Below, in pieces: positions 26,337 to 34,479 of a stretch of DNA of 64,000 bases; position 1 is the first letter of the stretch; the number at the start of each line of letters is the position of its first letter. The stretch spans positions 2,604,001 through 2,668,000 of the forward strand of contig NZ_MTZV01000006.1 in NCBI RefSeq assembly GCF_002362315.1. Reading direction: 5' to 3'. Source of the DNA: Paraburkholderia acidicola (GTDB lineage: Bacteria; Pseudomonadota; Gammaproteobacteria; Burkholderiales; Burkholderiaceae). Below the pieces are notes generated by a model. It saw only the letters and a list, made by a program, of their open reading frames with translations. It was not told the origin of the DNA and did no database searches. The position numbers and the translations under genes were made by a program.

Positions 26337-27905
26337 TCAGCTCCTGTGACCCGCAAAGAACGTAGCAGCAGCGGACATACACCCATCGAACACCAGCGGC
26401 GAGTGATAAGCCCCGATCACCGCAAGCGCGCCGCCGCTCGCAGCGGTCGCCGCTTCGGCGGTCAGAAAAACCTGCCGGGCCGCGTTGAAACCGTCCAATG
26501 CGGGCGCGGAATCGACGTCGAGTTCCGTCACGAGTGAACCGAGTCCGGCCCATTGCTGCTTCATCACGTTGGCATTGGTGGCGAAGTACACAACGGGATC
26601 CTGGTGACCGCCGCACAACAGCACCGGAGAGGTCGGTGTCCAGCCACGCAGGTCGTTCTTCTTCAACGCGATGCGAAGCGGATTCTGCGGAGATACTGCC
26701 GGCACGCCCGTCGTGAGCGTCGGTGCCACGCCATCCGGATTGGCGAAAGCATCGAGCAGATAGTCGAGCCGCGCGCTATTGCGGATCAGGTTGTTCGCGC
26801 CGAAGCCGAGTGCGTATATCGCATCGGTCTCGCCGGTACCCGTGGGCGGCGACATGGCGTCGAGCACAGGCTGGAGCGCAGCCGGTCCGGCGGGTGGCGT
26901 GCTGCTGAACAGCGCACCCGGCAGCTTGCCGCTCAAAGCGACCGTCGTAAAGTTGTACGGGCCAGGTAGCAGCGTTTCGATGCCGCTCGCGTAAGCGCTT
27001 TCGTAGACGTCCAAGGGTGACGAATAGATGTTGCCGTAGGCCTTCTGGTAACTGGTCAGGATCATTGGAAAGAACACATTGGCGCCAATGTCCACTTCGC
27101 CTTCAAACACCTGGTCGGCCATCGCTGCTAACGCATAAGGCCCCGACAGAAACGCCGACGCGGTAACCGGTGTGCCGGCTGCCTGCATGGCGCGCGCGGT
27201 CGCCATTGCCACGTAGCCGCCCTGCGAGTAACCGGTTAGAAACAGCTTGCTGCTAGCCGTGATGGGCGAGGCAATCAACGGTAGCGCAGCTTTTGCGGCA
27301 CTCAACGCATCGATCATGTCCTTCGATTGCTGATCTGCGTTCAGGTACGGGTGATAGGCGAGTGTCGAGCTATCGTAGCCGGCGTAGTTGGGCGCCACGA
27401 CGACATAGCCCTGCGCTGCGTACAACACGGCGAGAAGGAGCGCTTCGGGGTAAGCCTGGTTGGTGGGATCGGAGATGGCGGCGAGGTTATAACTCCTCGT
27501 GATGGTGGTGCCGTGCGCATATTCCACGACCGGGCGAGGACCTGTGCAGTTTGGTCCGCTGCCGGTCGGCACCATCAGCACGCCAGATGCGGTCGTGGCT
27601 TCGCCAGCGCCGCCTACGGTGGCGTACTGCACGTAGTGCACGTCGACACCACAGGCCAGCGTACCGCCTGCCATTTGTAGCAGACTCAAGCCGGACAGAC
27701 TGGATTGCAGCACAGCGGTGAAAGCGGCCGCGCTCAGAGAAGCGGTACGCGGCGGCGGGCCATTCAGCAGCGAGCCTTCGGCAGCCGACGAAGCGACAGG
27801 CGATGACGCAGTCGATGTAGAGCCGCTGACACTGCCTCCGCATGCCGATACGATCAGGGCAACCACGAGCGCAGCACTTGTCGCTTGAAAGATTTTGACT
27901 GACAT
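26337..27905 (-). CDS. Secretory-lipase-like alpha/beta hydrolase lipoprotein
   Basis: 522 aa exported hydrolase. Signal peptide with lipobox VSAC (C22), then a low-complexity Ser/Ala linker to ~55. The catalytic domain has YAHGTTI (oxyanion), VVVAPNYAGYDSS and the nucleophile elbow GYSQGG with S227. The C-terminal segment FDGCMSAAATFFAGH carries cysteines likely to form a disulfide. It resembles the bacterial members of the secretory lipase family. It lies upstream-proximal to the porin gene on the same strand, 76 bp away, so it may work with it: ester cleavage outside, uptake by the porin (inference). Confidence 0.83.
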   Translation of the reverse strand: MSVKIFQATSAALVVALIVSACGGSVSGSTSTASSPVASSAAEGSLLNGPPPRTASLSAAAFTAVLQSSLSGLSLLQMAGGTLACGVDVHYVQYATVGGAGEATTASGVLMVPTGSGPNCTGPRPVVEYAHGTTITRSYNLAAISDPTNQAYPEALLLAVLYAAQGYVVVAPNYAGYDSSTLAYHPYLNADQQSKDMIDALSAAKAALPLIASPITASSKLFLTGYSQGGYVAMATARAMQAAGTPVTASAFLSGPYALAAMADQVFEGEVDIGANVFFPMILTSYQKAYGNIYSSPLDVYESAYASGIETLLPGPYNFTTVALSGKLPGALFSSTPPAGPAALQPVLDAMSPPTGTGETDAIYALGFGANNLIRNSARLDYLLDAFANPDGVAPTLTTGVPAVSPQNPLRIALKKNDLRGWTPTSPVLLCGGHQDPVVYFATNANVMKQQWAGLGSLVTELDVDSAPALDGFNAARQVFLTAEAATAASGGALAVIGAYHSPLVFDGCMSAAATFFAGHRS

Positions 27906-27981
27906 ACGTTGTCTCCTGTTTTTATTGACCGGCGAACCTCATCGATAGATACGCCTGTGCCCACATCGAAAATCGGACCGG

Positions 27982-29064
27982 CTAGAACATGTGGCGAATC
28001 CCGACGTCCGCACCGAAGGTCGATCCTCGCACCCCCATCAGCGCACCGTTGGTGGACAAGCCGGTGTTCATCGTTCCGTGGTTGTTGACGAAGCCAAACT
28101 GGCTATAACAGGCGGTCGATTTGGAAAGACTGTAGGTCAGACCAGTCGCTGCCATGATCGAATGATTGCTGGTGTCGTTGCCATCGCTGGTGGCCCAGAC
28201 GCCTGCGTCGACATTCACGCTGGGCGTGACTTCGTAGCTGAATCCGCCGCCAAATACGCGATCGTCAAACGATCCAGCGATCTTGTAATTGATGAACAGG
28301 AGTCTCACCGTGAGGTTGTCGAAGCGATAGCTGGCGCCGATGGTGCGGCCGGAGAACGCGACCGTACTCGGTGTAGGCGTCGACGCGGCCGTACCGCCAA
28401 GGTTCCCGCTGTACATCGCCGCATCGATCACGAGTTGACCGAGCTTGTAGCTCAGCCTCGCCGAGTACTGCCGGCCGGCCTGAAAGTCACCCGCAATTCC
28501 GCCTAGTGCGAGCATTGCACTGCCTTGCAGACCTGCAATGGTTGGGCTCGCGTATGAAATGGCATTCGAATTGAAGATGCCAGTCACGAACACCCCGCCG
28601 ATATAGATGGGGACCCCGCTGCCGAAAAAGGACACATTGCGCGGATCGCTGGCAATCAGCGATAACGCAAATGGCGAGTACTGCAGGCCCGCTTTGACCG
28701 TACCCACGTCACTGGTTATGCCAACCCATGACTGGCGTCCAAAGAAATTGCCGTTCGAATCGGCAACGCCACCACTGGCGAGGTTGATGCCGCTCTCAAG
28801 ATCGAAGATCGCTTTGACTCCACCGCCAAGATCTTCCGTTCCCTTTAGACCAAAGACCGACGGACTCAAACCTCCCGTGATCACTGAGAACTGGTGGCCG
28901 GCATTTTGTCCGGTAGCCGGGTTAAGCGTCTTGCTGGTGTATAAAATTCCGCTATCGACAATTCCGTAGAGCGTCACGCTACCCTGCGCATGCGCGACTG
29001 TTCCGACGCCGGCAAGCGACGTGCAAAGCAGCATCGCGCCAGCGATGTGGCGATACGATTTCAT
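27982..29064 (-). CDS. GBP-family outer membrane porin
   Basis: 360 aa. Signal peptide cleaved near TVAHA|Q, then the burkholderial porin start QGSVTLYGIVDSGILYTS, with GLKGTEDLGGGVKAIFDLE, FGRQSWVGI and the C-terminal aromatic FGADVGIRHMF. It forms a trimeric beta-barrel for small hydrophilic solutes. Start is ATG 29064 (GGAG upstream); the ORF reads five codons further. Divergent from the SDR gene with a shared regulatory region that holds the 43-bp motif also found before the MFS gene. Confidence 0.93.
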   Translation of the reverse strand: MKSYRHIAGAMLLCTSLAGVGTVAHAQGSVTLYGIVDSGILYTSKTLNPATGQNAGHQFSVITGGLSPSVFGLKGTEDLGGGVKAIFDLESGINLASGGVADSNGNFFGRQSWVGITSDVGTVKAGLQYSPFALSLIASDPRNVSFFGSGVPIYIGGVFVTGIFNSNAISYASPTIAGLQGSAMLALGGIAGDFQAGRQYSARLSYKLGQLVIDAAMYSGNLGGTAASTPTPSTVAFSGRTIGASYRFDNLTVRLLFINYKIAGSFDDRVFGGGFSYEVTPSVNVDAGVWATSDGNDTSNHSIMAATGLTYSLSKSTACYSQFGFVNNHGTMNTGLSTNGALMGVRGSTFGADVGIRHMF

Positions 29065-29157
29065 CGTTGAAGTCTCCATTTTTAGTTAGTTTTTTGACTA
29101 AAGAAATTCCTGTGCCGGAATTGTCTCGGGGCGAGTATCAGACAGATCGCCTACCCC

Positions 29158-29200
29158 GTCATTGGCACGATTCGCCAAACTTTTTTCAAAACGCGCCAAT
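29158..29200. promoter_or_regulatory. 43-bp regulatory motif, copy 1 (porin/SDR promoter region)
   Basis: Starts GTCATTGGCA, has GCCAAA at 29174-29179 and ends GCCAAT at 29195-29200. It matches 31 of 43 positions of the copy at 32894-32936, with no gap. TTGGC/GCCAA half-sites spaced this way are a plausible AraC-type target; the AraC gene lies between the two copies. Confidence 0.6.
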
Positions 29201-29341
29201 CAATACAAATCTCGGGAAATCCCTCGCTGACCTTAGGAATAAACGCATGGAGAATTTGCCGTGCGCAAAATCAAGCCTTTCGTACAAGGTAATTTTTCAC
29301 ATCACCTTTACGGCTTAAACCGACAGAGAGAAATCCAGGCA

Positions 29342-30286
29342 ATGAGCATCGACTTCAAGGAGCGCGTCGCGATCGTGACCGGCGCCGGCGGCGGACTCGG
29401 TAGACAGCACGCATTGGCGCTTGCTGCGCGCGGTGCAAAAGTGGTCGTCAACGATCCGGCCGGTTCGCGCGACGGTTCCGGTCTCACTGCAACCGCGGCC
29501 CAGCAGGTCGTCGACGAAATACGACGCACGGGCGGCGAGGCGATCGCCAATGAAGCGTCCGTCACCGATTTCGATGCGATGCAAAAGATGGTCGCCGACA
29601 CGATGAGTCGCTGGGGCCGTGTCGATGTGCTCATCAACAATGCCGGTATCTTGCGCGACAAGACTTTCGCGAAGATGGATCTAGATGATTTTCGCCTCGT
29701 GATGGACGTGCATCTGATGGGCTCGGTCAATTGCACGAAAGCGGTGTGGGACATCATGCAGCAGCAACGCTATGGCCGCATTGTGATGACGACGTCGTCG
29801 TCGGGGCTATACGGCAATTTCGGGCAGTCTAACTACGCCGCCGCGAAAATGGCGCTAGTCGGCCTGATGCAAACGCTCGCGCTCGAAGGGAAGAAATACA
29901 ACATCCATGTCAATGCACTCGCACCGACAGCGGCGACCCGGATGACCGAAGGATTGCTACAAGACCATCTCACCGACATGCTGCTGCCCGAAGCCGTGGT
30001 GCCTGCGATGCTGGTGCTCGCTCACGAAAGTGCGCCGACGCGCACCATTCTCTGCGCTGGAGCCGGGACATTCGAGGCTGCGCATATCACGCTGACGGAG
30101 GGCCTGTACGTCGGCGTGGGCATCGACGTACCGGAACGGCTTGCTGGCCTGCTCGATCGCGTCACCGATCGCGACGGTTCGATCGTTCCCGAAGCGGGCA
30201 ATGCGCAAGGAAACAACGAGACCGAGCAGGCCGTGGCTGCATTGAAGCGGCGAGCCTCGACGGGCTCGTCACCGACCGCGTTATAG
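29342..30286 (+). CDS. SDR oxidoreductase, hydroxyacyl-CoA dehydrogenase (MFE-2) type
   Basis: 314 aa. Nucleotide loop GAGGGLGRQHA (14-24), NDPAG acidic end, NNAGILRD, catalytic serine in TTSSSG (~151-155), Y165 and K169 in NYAAAK. The pattern GLGRQHALALAARGAKVVVND is that of the 3-hydroxyacyl-CoA dehydrogenase domain of peroxisomal-type multifunctional enzyme 2, with a C-terminal tail but no hydratase domain. Frame open from 29261; ATG 29342 gives the family N-terminus. It is divergent from the porin and followed by the AraC gene 44 bp downstream. Likely oxidises a CoA-bound hydroxyacyl or alicyclic intermediate (inference). Confidence 0.88.
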   Translation: MSIDFKERVAIVTGAGGGLGRQHALALAARGAKVVVNDPAGSRDGSGLTATAAQQVVDEIRRTGGEAIANEASVTDFDAMQKMVADTMSRWGRVDVLINNAGILRDKTFAKMDLDDFRLVMDVHLMGSVNCTKAVWDIMQQQRYGRIVMTTSSSGLYGNFGQSNYAAAKMALVGLMQTLALEGKKYNIHVNALAPTAATRMTEGLLQDHLTDMLLPEAVVPAMLVLAHESAPTRTILCAGAGTFEAAHITLTEGLYVGVGIDVPERLAGLLDRVTDRDGSIVPEAGNAQGNNETEQAVAALKRRASTGSSPTAL

Positions 30287-30330
30287 ATCGTCGGAACACT
30301 GCAGGCCAGACGTGGCGCGTTGCCAACGGA

Positions 30331-31386
30331 ATGGTGTATACAGGCGATATGCGCCCCTCTAGCGAGTCACTCTGCCTGACGTTGTCGTCCCGTTTTCTGC
30401 AGGTCTTTTTCAGCGAAACGGGCACAGATCCCTCGACGCAGAAGCGTTTGATGGAACAGGTCGGCATCGCTGCCGACACCTTGACGTCCACCACCGGTCG
30501 CGTCACCGAGGACCAGTTCTCGGCGCTATACCGGCTGATGGCGAGCGAAAGGAACGACGAGCTGCTCGGCCTCCTGTCCCGACCCATGCCGGGCGGCACG
30601 ATGAAGTTTGGGGGCTACAGCATCATCGCAGCGCCGACCACGGGCATCGCACTCCATCGCTATTCCCGTCTGCTCAAAATGCTCAGTGACGACTTTGAAG
30701 TCCTGATCTCCCGAAACGACGGGCTCGCGTCGATCGCGTTGCGAGAACCGGACGGACCACGACGATGCCGGGCGATGGGTCTCGAACTCACGCTCAAGGT
30801 GTTTCACGGTGTGGGTTCCTGGTTGATCGGCAGGAACATTCCGTTGATGGCGGTCAACTTCTCGTTCCCGGCGCCAGCCTATCTCGACGACCTTTACAGC
30901 TTGTTTCCAGGCCCGCTGAACTTCGATTGCCCGACGACGATGATGACGTTCGATGCGTCGCTACTGGACCTGCAATTCCACCGCACCGAACGCGACCTCA
31001 GAACGTTTCTTTCCCGCCAGCCGCGTGACTGGCTATGCTCGCCGTCCGTGCGGCAACCGGTGGCGCACCTGGTTCGAACCTGCCTGCTTGAAGGGGGTGT
31101 GGGCTCGATGAAAGTCCCCGACATTGCCAAAACGCTCAACATGTCCCTGCGAACGCTTTGCCGTCGACTGGAACAGGAGGGTGTGTCCGTCAAGGAGGTC
31201 AAGGATGCACTGCGGCGTGATCTGGCGATTCATCGGCTTACGCAAACGCAGGACCAAATTTCGGAAATCGCCGAAGGACTCGGCTTCGGCGATATCCCGT
31301 CGTTCTATCGCGCGTTCCGTAGCTGGACGGGCGTGGCGCCGGGTGCATACCGGCGCGACACGGGGATGCGTCAGGTCGATTCGTAA
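30331..31386 (+). CDS. AraC-family transcriptional regulator, OruR/ArgR-like domain layout
   Basis: 351 aa. N-terminal effector domain of the arabinose-binding-like type (residues ~20-210) and C-terminal double HTH at ~250-345 (MSLRTLCRRLEQEGVSVKEVKD, IAEGLGFGDIPSFYRAFRSWTG, with PGAYRRD end). ATG 30331 or ATG 30349 could be the start; neither has a strong ribosome site. Its 3' end overlaps the convergent MFS gene by 16 bp. Two similar 43-bp sites flank the SDR-AraC-MFS set, and this protein is the best candidate to bind them. Confidence 0.9.
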   Translation: MVYTGDMRPSSESLCLTLSSRFLQVFFSETGTDPSTQKRLMEQVGIAADTLTSTTGRVTEDQFSALYRLMASERNDELLGLLSRPMPGGTMKFGGYSIIAAPTTGIALHRYSRLLKMLSDDFEVLISRNDGLASIALREPDGPRRCRAMGLELTLKVFHGVGSWLIGRNIPLMAVNFSFPAPAYLDDLYSLFPGPLNFDCPTTMMTFDASLLDLQFHRTERDLRTFLSRQPRDWLCSPSVRQPVAHLVRTCLLEGGVGSMKVPDIAKTLNMSLRTLCRRLEQEGVSVKEVKDALRRDLAIHRLTQTQDQISEIAEGLGFGDIPSFYRAFRSWTGVAPGAYRRDTGMRQVDS

Positions 31387-32723
31387 GCCGCAGCGGCACG
31401 CGCGATGTGTGCAGGTCGAAGCGCAATCAACAGCAGTCCGCCCGACAACAACAGCATCGCGATGATCAGACCAAGGCTTGTATAAGGTGCGCCGGTCCTG
31501 CCGTTGATCCAGACGAGCGCAGGCGGAATCACGCTCGGGCCCAGATTCCCGAGGCTGCTGATCAACGCGATGCCCGCAGCCGCTGTCTTCTTCGGCACAT
31601 ATTCGCTCACTGCCGTGAAGAACACGGGCGTGAGCGTGACCATGCCCGTCGTCATGACGCATAGCCCCAGCAGCGACACAGTGAAAGAGCCCTGCGCGAC
31701 GATCGTAATACCCAGCCCCGCGGCGGAAAGGCCAGTCGCGCCCGCGAAGTGCCAGCGCCGCTCCCTGGTGCGATCGGAATGACGGCCGAACAACGTCATA
31801 CCAACGATTCCGCATAGATAAGGAATCGCCGAATAGATGCCGACCCAGAACAGATTGTTGATACCCCAACTTTTGATGAGCGTGGGCGTCCAGAAGATCA
31901 TCGAGTACACACAGCCGATGAACAGCAGATAGACGAGCGACAGTGCGTAGACCTTCGGGTCGCACAGCAGCGCCTTGATCGACGCATGCGCGGCCGTACT
32001 GACACCGGTTGTTTCGGAATCGAGCTGCTTGCGCAAGACGCCTTTCTCGCCGTCCGTCAACCAGGCCACCTGCTCGGGCCGGTCGCTAAGCGCAAAGAAC
32101 GTCACGAGGCCGAGCAGAACTGCCGGCAGGCCACTGATCAGAAACAGCCATTGCCAGCCGTGCAAACCCGCCGTGCCGTCGAGACCTCGCAGGATCGCGC
32201 CGCTGAGCGGTGTCATCGCGAGAAGGGACAGGACCGGTGCGGCCAGAAAGATCGAAATGATCGAACCGCGGCGTTGAGCGGGAAACCAGTACGTCAGGTA
32301 CAGGATCACGCCCGGGAAAAAACCCGCTTCGAATGCGCCGAGCAGGAAGCGCAACGCATAGAACACGGGCTCGCTTCGAACGAACATCAGGCAGGTACTG
32401 ACGGCGCCCCATCCGAGCATGATGCGAAGCATCGTCTTGCGTGCGCCGATTTTTTCGAGCATCAGATTGCTGGGCACTTCAAAAAGCAGATAACCGACAA
32501 AGAAGATGCTTGCGCCGATGCTGTACGACAGGTCGCCAAACGGCAGCGTCTGCTTCATCTGCAGTTGTGCCATGCCGACGTTGACGCGGTCGACGTATGC
32601 ATAGACGTAGCAAAGGAAAAGCAGCGGGACGATACGCCAGGCAATTTTTGCGAATAGCGTGTCGGTTGCTGACGGACCGTCGGTAATGGATCTTCCGCTG
32701 CTAACGGACTCCAGGTGGTTCAT
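31371..32723 (-). CDS. MFS transporter, anion:cation symporter (ACS) family
   Basis: 450 aa, twelve hydrophobic segments, inner membrane. N-terminal FLCYVYAYVDRVNVGMAQLQM and the loop LLEVPSNLMLEKIGARK are the ACS signatures shared by phthalate, glucarate and 4-hydroxyphenylacetate permeases. Proton-coupled uptake of an organic acid is expected. ATG 32723 has GGAGAGAG. Its upstream region contains copy 2 of the 43-bp motif, tying it to the porin/SDR pair. The last codons overlap the AraC gene on the other strand. Confidence 0.92.
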   Translation of the reverse strand: MNHLESVSSGRSITDGPSATDTLFAKIAWRIVPLLFLCYVYAYVDRVNVGMAQLQMKQTLPFGDLSYSIGASIFFVGYLLFEVPSNLMLEKIGARKTMLRIMLGWGAVSTCLMFVRSEPVFYALRFLLGAFEAGFFPGVILYLTYWFPAQRRGSIISIFLAAPVLSLLAMTPLSGAILRGLDGTAGLHGWQWLFLISGLPAVLLGLVTFFALSDRPEQVAWLTDGEKGVLRKQLDSETTGVSTAAHASIKALLCDPKVYALSLVYLLFIGCVYSMIFWTPTLIKSWGINNLFWVGIYSAIPYLCGIVGMTLFGRHSDRTRERRWHFAGATGLSAAGLGITIVAQGSFTVSLLGLCVMTTGMVTLTPVFFTAVSEYVPKKTAAAGIALISSLGNLGPSVIPPALVWINGRTGAPYTSLGLIIAMLLLSGGLLLIALRPAHIARAAAAYEST

Positions 32724-32893
32724 TGTCTCTCTCCATCACGCGGATTTATGTAGTTATCTGATTCTGGTCGTCCGTGCAGAAGTGCTCCCGGCCGTGAAGA
32801 CGGGGCGAATGCAATCTGCATACTTCTGTGATTTTTGAATGGTCACATTTAACCACTCAAAACTGGAGTAAGTGTCTTTCAAACCGGAGACCC

Positions 32894-32936
32894 GGTCATT
32901 GGCAAGGTCGGCCAAAGTTTTCCTGAAATCGGCCAA
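32894..32936. promoter_or_regulatory. 43-bp regulatory motif, copy 2 (upstream of the MFS gene)
   Basis: Begins GTCATTGGCA and ends GCCAAT with the inner GCCAAA at 32910-32915, matching 31 of 43 bases of the copy at 29158-29200. It lies about 170 bp upstream of the MFS start codon in a 266-bp gene-free interval. Confidence 0.6.
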
Positions 32937-32989
32937 TAATTGGCGGCGGTCGAATGCCGATGCGGCTGCGGAGTGTCACTTAAACGAGG

Positions 32990-33622
32990 TCACCGTTTGA
33001 CCTTGCGCCTTGCTGAACCCGCGACAGACTTGCGGCGAGGCCGAGCGGGCCAACTCATCAACGCGCGCTCGGCGGATTCAGTAAGTTCCGCCCTGGACAT
33101 ACCCTCCGCTGCCTGCAGAGCCAGGCCATTGAACACCATGAGCAGATATCGGGCGAGCGCAGCGGGATCCTCGGACTCCGCGAGATATCCTTCCTGTTGC
33201 GCACGCGCGAGCCGTTCGGTCAGTAATTCCCGCGTCCTGCCGCGCAGCGTGATGATGGCACCTGGCACATCGTCGTTGTCCACTCCCGCCGCCGTTCCGG
33301 CCTGAATCAGCAAACATCCACGGGGCTCGTCTGGATCGATCAACCATTCGATTGCACCGAACAAAAATCGCTCCGCCACTTCGCGTGCGGTAGCGTCACC
33401 TAGCAAATGCTCGCGGTGTCCAGCACGTCGCTCGCGATACCGGACGAGTACCGCATCGAAGAGACCACGTTTGCTGCCGAAGGCAGCATAGATGCTCGGC
33501 GAACTCAGCCCCATTGCCTTCGTTAGTTCGGCCATGGAGGCGCCCTCGTACCCACGACGCCAGAACACCTCCATCGCGTGATCGAGCACTTCTCCTTCTT
33601 CAAAATCGCGCGGTCGTGCCAT
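32990..33622 (-). CDS. TetR-family transcriptional repressor
   Basis: 210 aa from ATG 33622 (MARPRDFEEGEVLDHAMEVF). The HTH is GYEGASMAELTKAMGLSSPSIYAAFGSKRGLF; the GCLLIQAGTAA helix is typical of the AcuR/YezE-like group. A longer frame reaches 33679 but starts with residues atypical for TetR. Divergent from the SDR gene, with paired operator-like repeats between them. The C-terminal tail is Lys/Arg-rich. Confidence 0.9.
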   Translation of the reverse strand: MARPRDFEEGEVLDHAMEVFWRRGYEGASMAELTKAMGLSSPSIYAAFGSKRGLFDAVLVRYRERRAGHREHLLGDATAREVAERFLFGAIEWLIDPDEPRGCLLIQAGTAAGVDNDDVPGAIITLRGRTRELLTERLARAQQEGYLAESEDPAALARYLLMVFNGLALQAAEGMSRAELTESAERALMSWPARPRRKSVAGSARRKVKR

Positions 33623-33646
33623 ACCCATCCATTCCATTGATCTGTA

Positions 33647-33715
33647 TCGATCATTACATAATTCGCTTGCTTCGTCCATTCGACCGTGGTTATATGTCGA
33701 TCATCACAGAATTGG
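33647..33715. promoter_or_regulatory. Paired operator-like repeats in the TetR/SDR intergenic region
   Basis: Direct copies at 33647-33665 and 33697-33715 match 16 of 19 bases, both containing TCGATCAT, and lie 50 bp apart. Between them TTGCTT (33667-33672) and TATATG (33691-33696) with an 18-bp spacer form a possible promoter for the SDR gene. Confidence 0.55.
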
Positions 33716-33723
33716 AGTGTTCG

Positions 33724-34476
33724 ATGGATGCATCCCTGCAAGGCAAAGTGGCGGTTATTACAGGCGGTGGCGAAGGCATCGGTCTGGCCTCCGCGAAGCG
33801 GATGGTTAAAGCGGGTGCGTCTGTCTTTATCGTAGGCCGGCGTCAGTCGATACTCGATGCCGCGGTCGCCGAAATTGGCGGTGATGTGGTGGCCGTACGG
33901 GCCGACGTGTCGCGACAGGCAGAGCTGGATCGCGTCTACGAAGCGGTTCGTATCGCGAAGGGCAAAGTGGACATCGTGGTGGCGAACGCCGGTGTCCAGA
34001 CGAGGGAAGCGCTCGGCTCGATCACGGAAGAGGGCATCGATTCCCAGCTTGCGATCAATTTCAAGGGCGTTATCTATACGGTTCAGCAGGCCCTGCCGCT
34101 GCTGAGCGATGGGGCATCGATCATCCTGGTGTCGTCGGTGACAGCGCACAAGGGTTTGCCAGCACGCACGGTCTATTCGGCGACGAAGGCTGCGATTCGC
34201 AGCTTTGCGCGGACGTGGGCCACGGAGCTCAAGGCGCGTCGCATCCGTGTCAACGCTATCAGTCCAGGACCGATCATGACGCCTTTGGTGAAGGCCACCT
34301 TTGTCGACGAAGCGGCTAAGGACGCTTACATGAAGAACATCGTTGGCGCGGTTCCGTTGGGGCGTGCGGGGGAGGCGGAGGAGATTGGCGCAATCGTAGC
34401 GTTTCTCGCTTCCGATGCGGCCAGCTATATCAACGGAGCCGATATTCAGGCGGACGGTGGCTTTGCACAGGTTTAA
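33724..34476 (+). CDS. SDR-family oxidoreductase
   Basis: 250 aa classical short-chain dehydrogenase. GGGEGIGLASA for NAD(P) near residue 14, VANAGVQ, LVSSVTAHKG catalytic serine region, YSATKAA (Tyr and Lys), and the C-terminal FLASDAASYINGADIQADGG. ATG 33724 has GGAG upstream; the upstream-open frame would overlap the TetR gene. Probably TetR-repressed and co-transcribed with the MFS gene that starts 3 bp after its stop. Confidence 0.92.
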   Translation: MDASLQGKVAVITGGGEGIGLASAKRMVKAGASVFIVGRRQSILDAAVAEIGGDVVAVRADVSRQAELDRVYEAVRIAKGKVDIVVANAGVQTREALGSITEEGIDSQLAINFKGVIYTVQQALPLLSDGASIILVSSVTAHKGLPARTVYSATKAAIRSFARTWATELKARRIRVNAISPGPIMTPLVKATFVDEAAKDAYMKNIVGAVPLGRAGEAEEIGAIVAFLASDAASYINGADIQADGGFAQV

Positions 34477-34479
34477 AGT

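Noticed and set aside
31033..31965. 310-aa minus-strand frame across the AraC/MFS junction
   Set aside because: Antisense to AraC and out of frame with the MFS gene; no recognisable domain.
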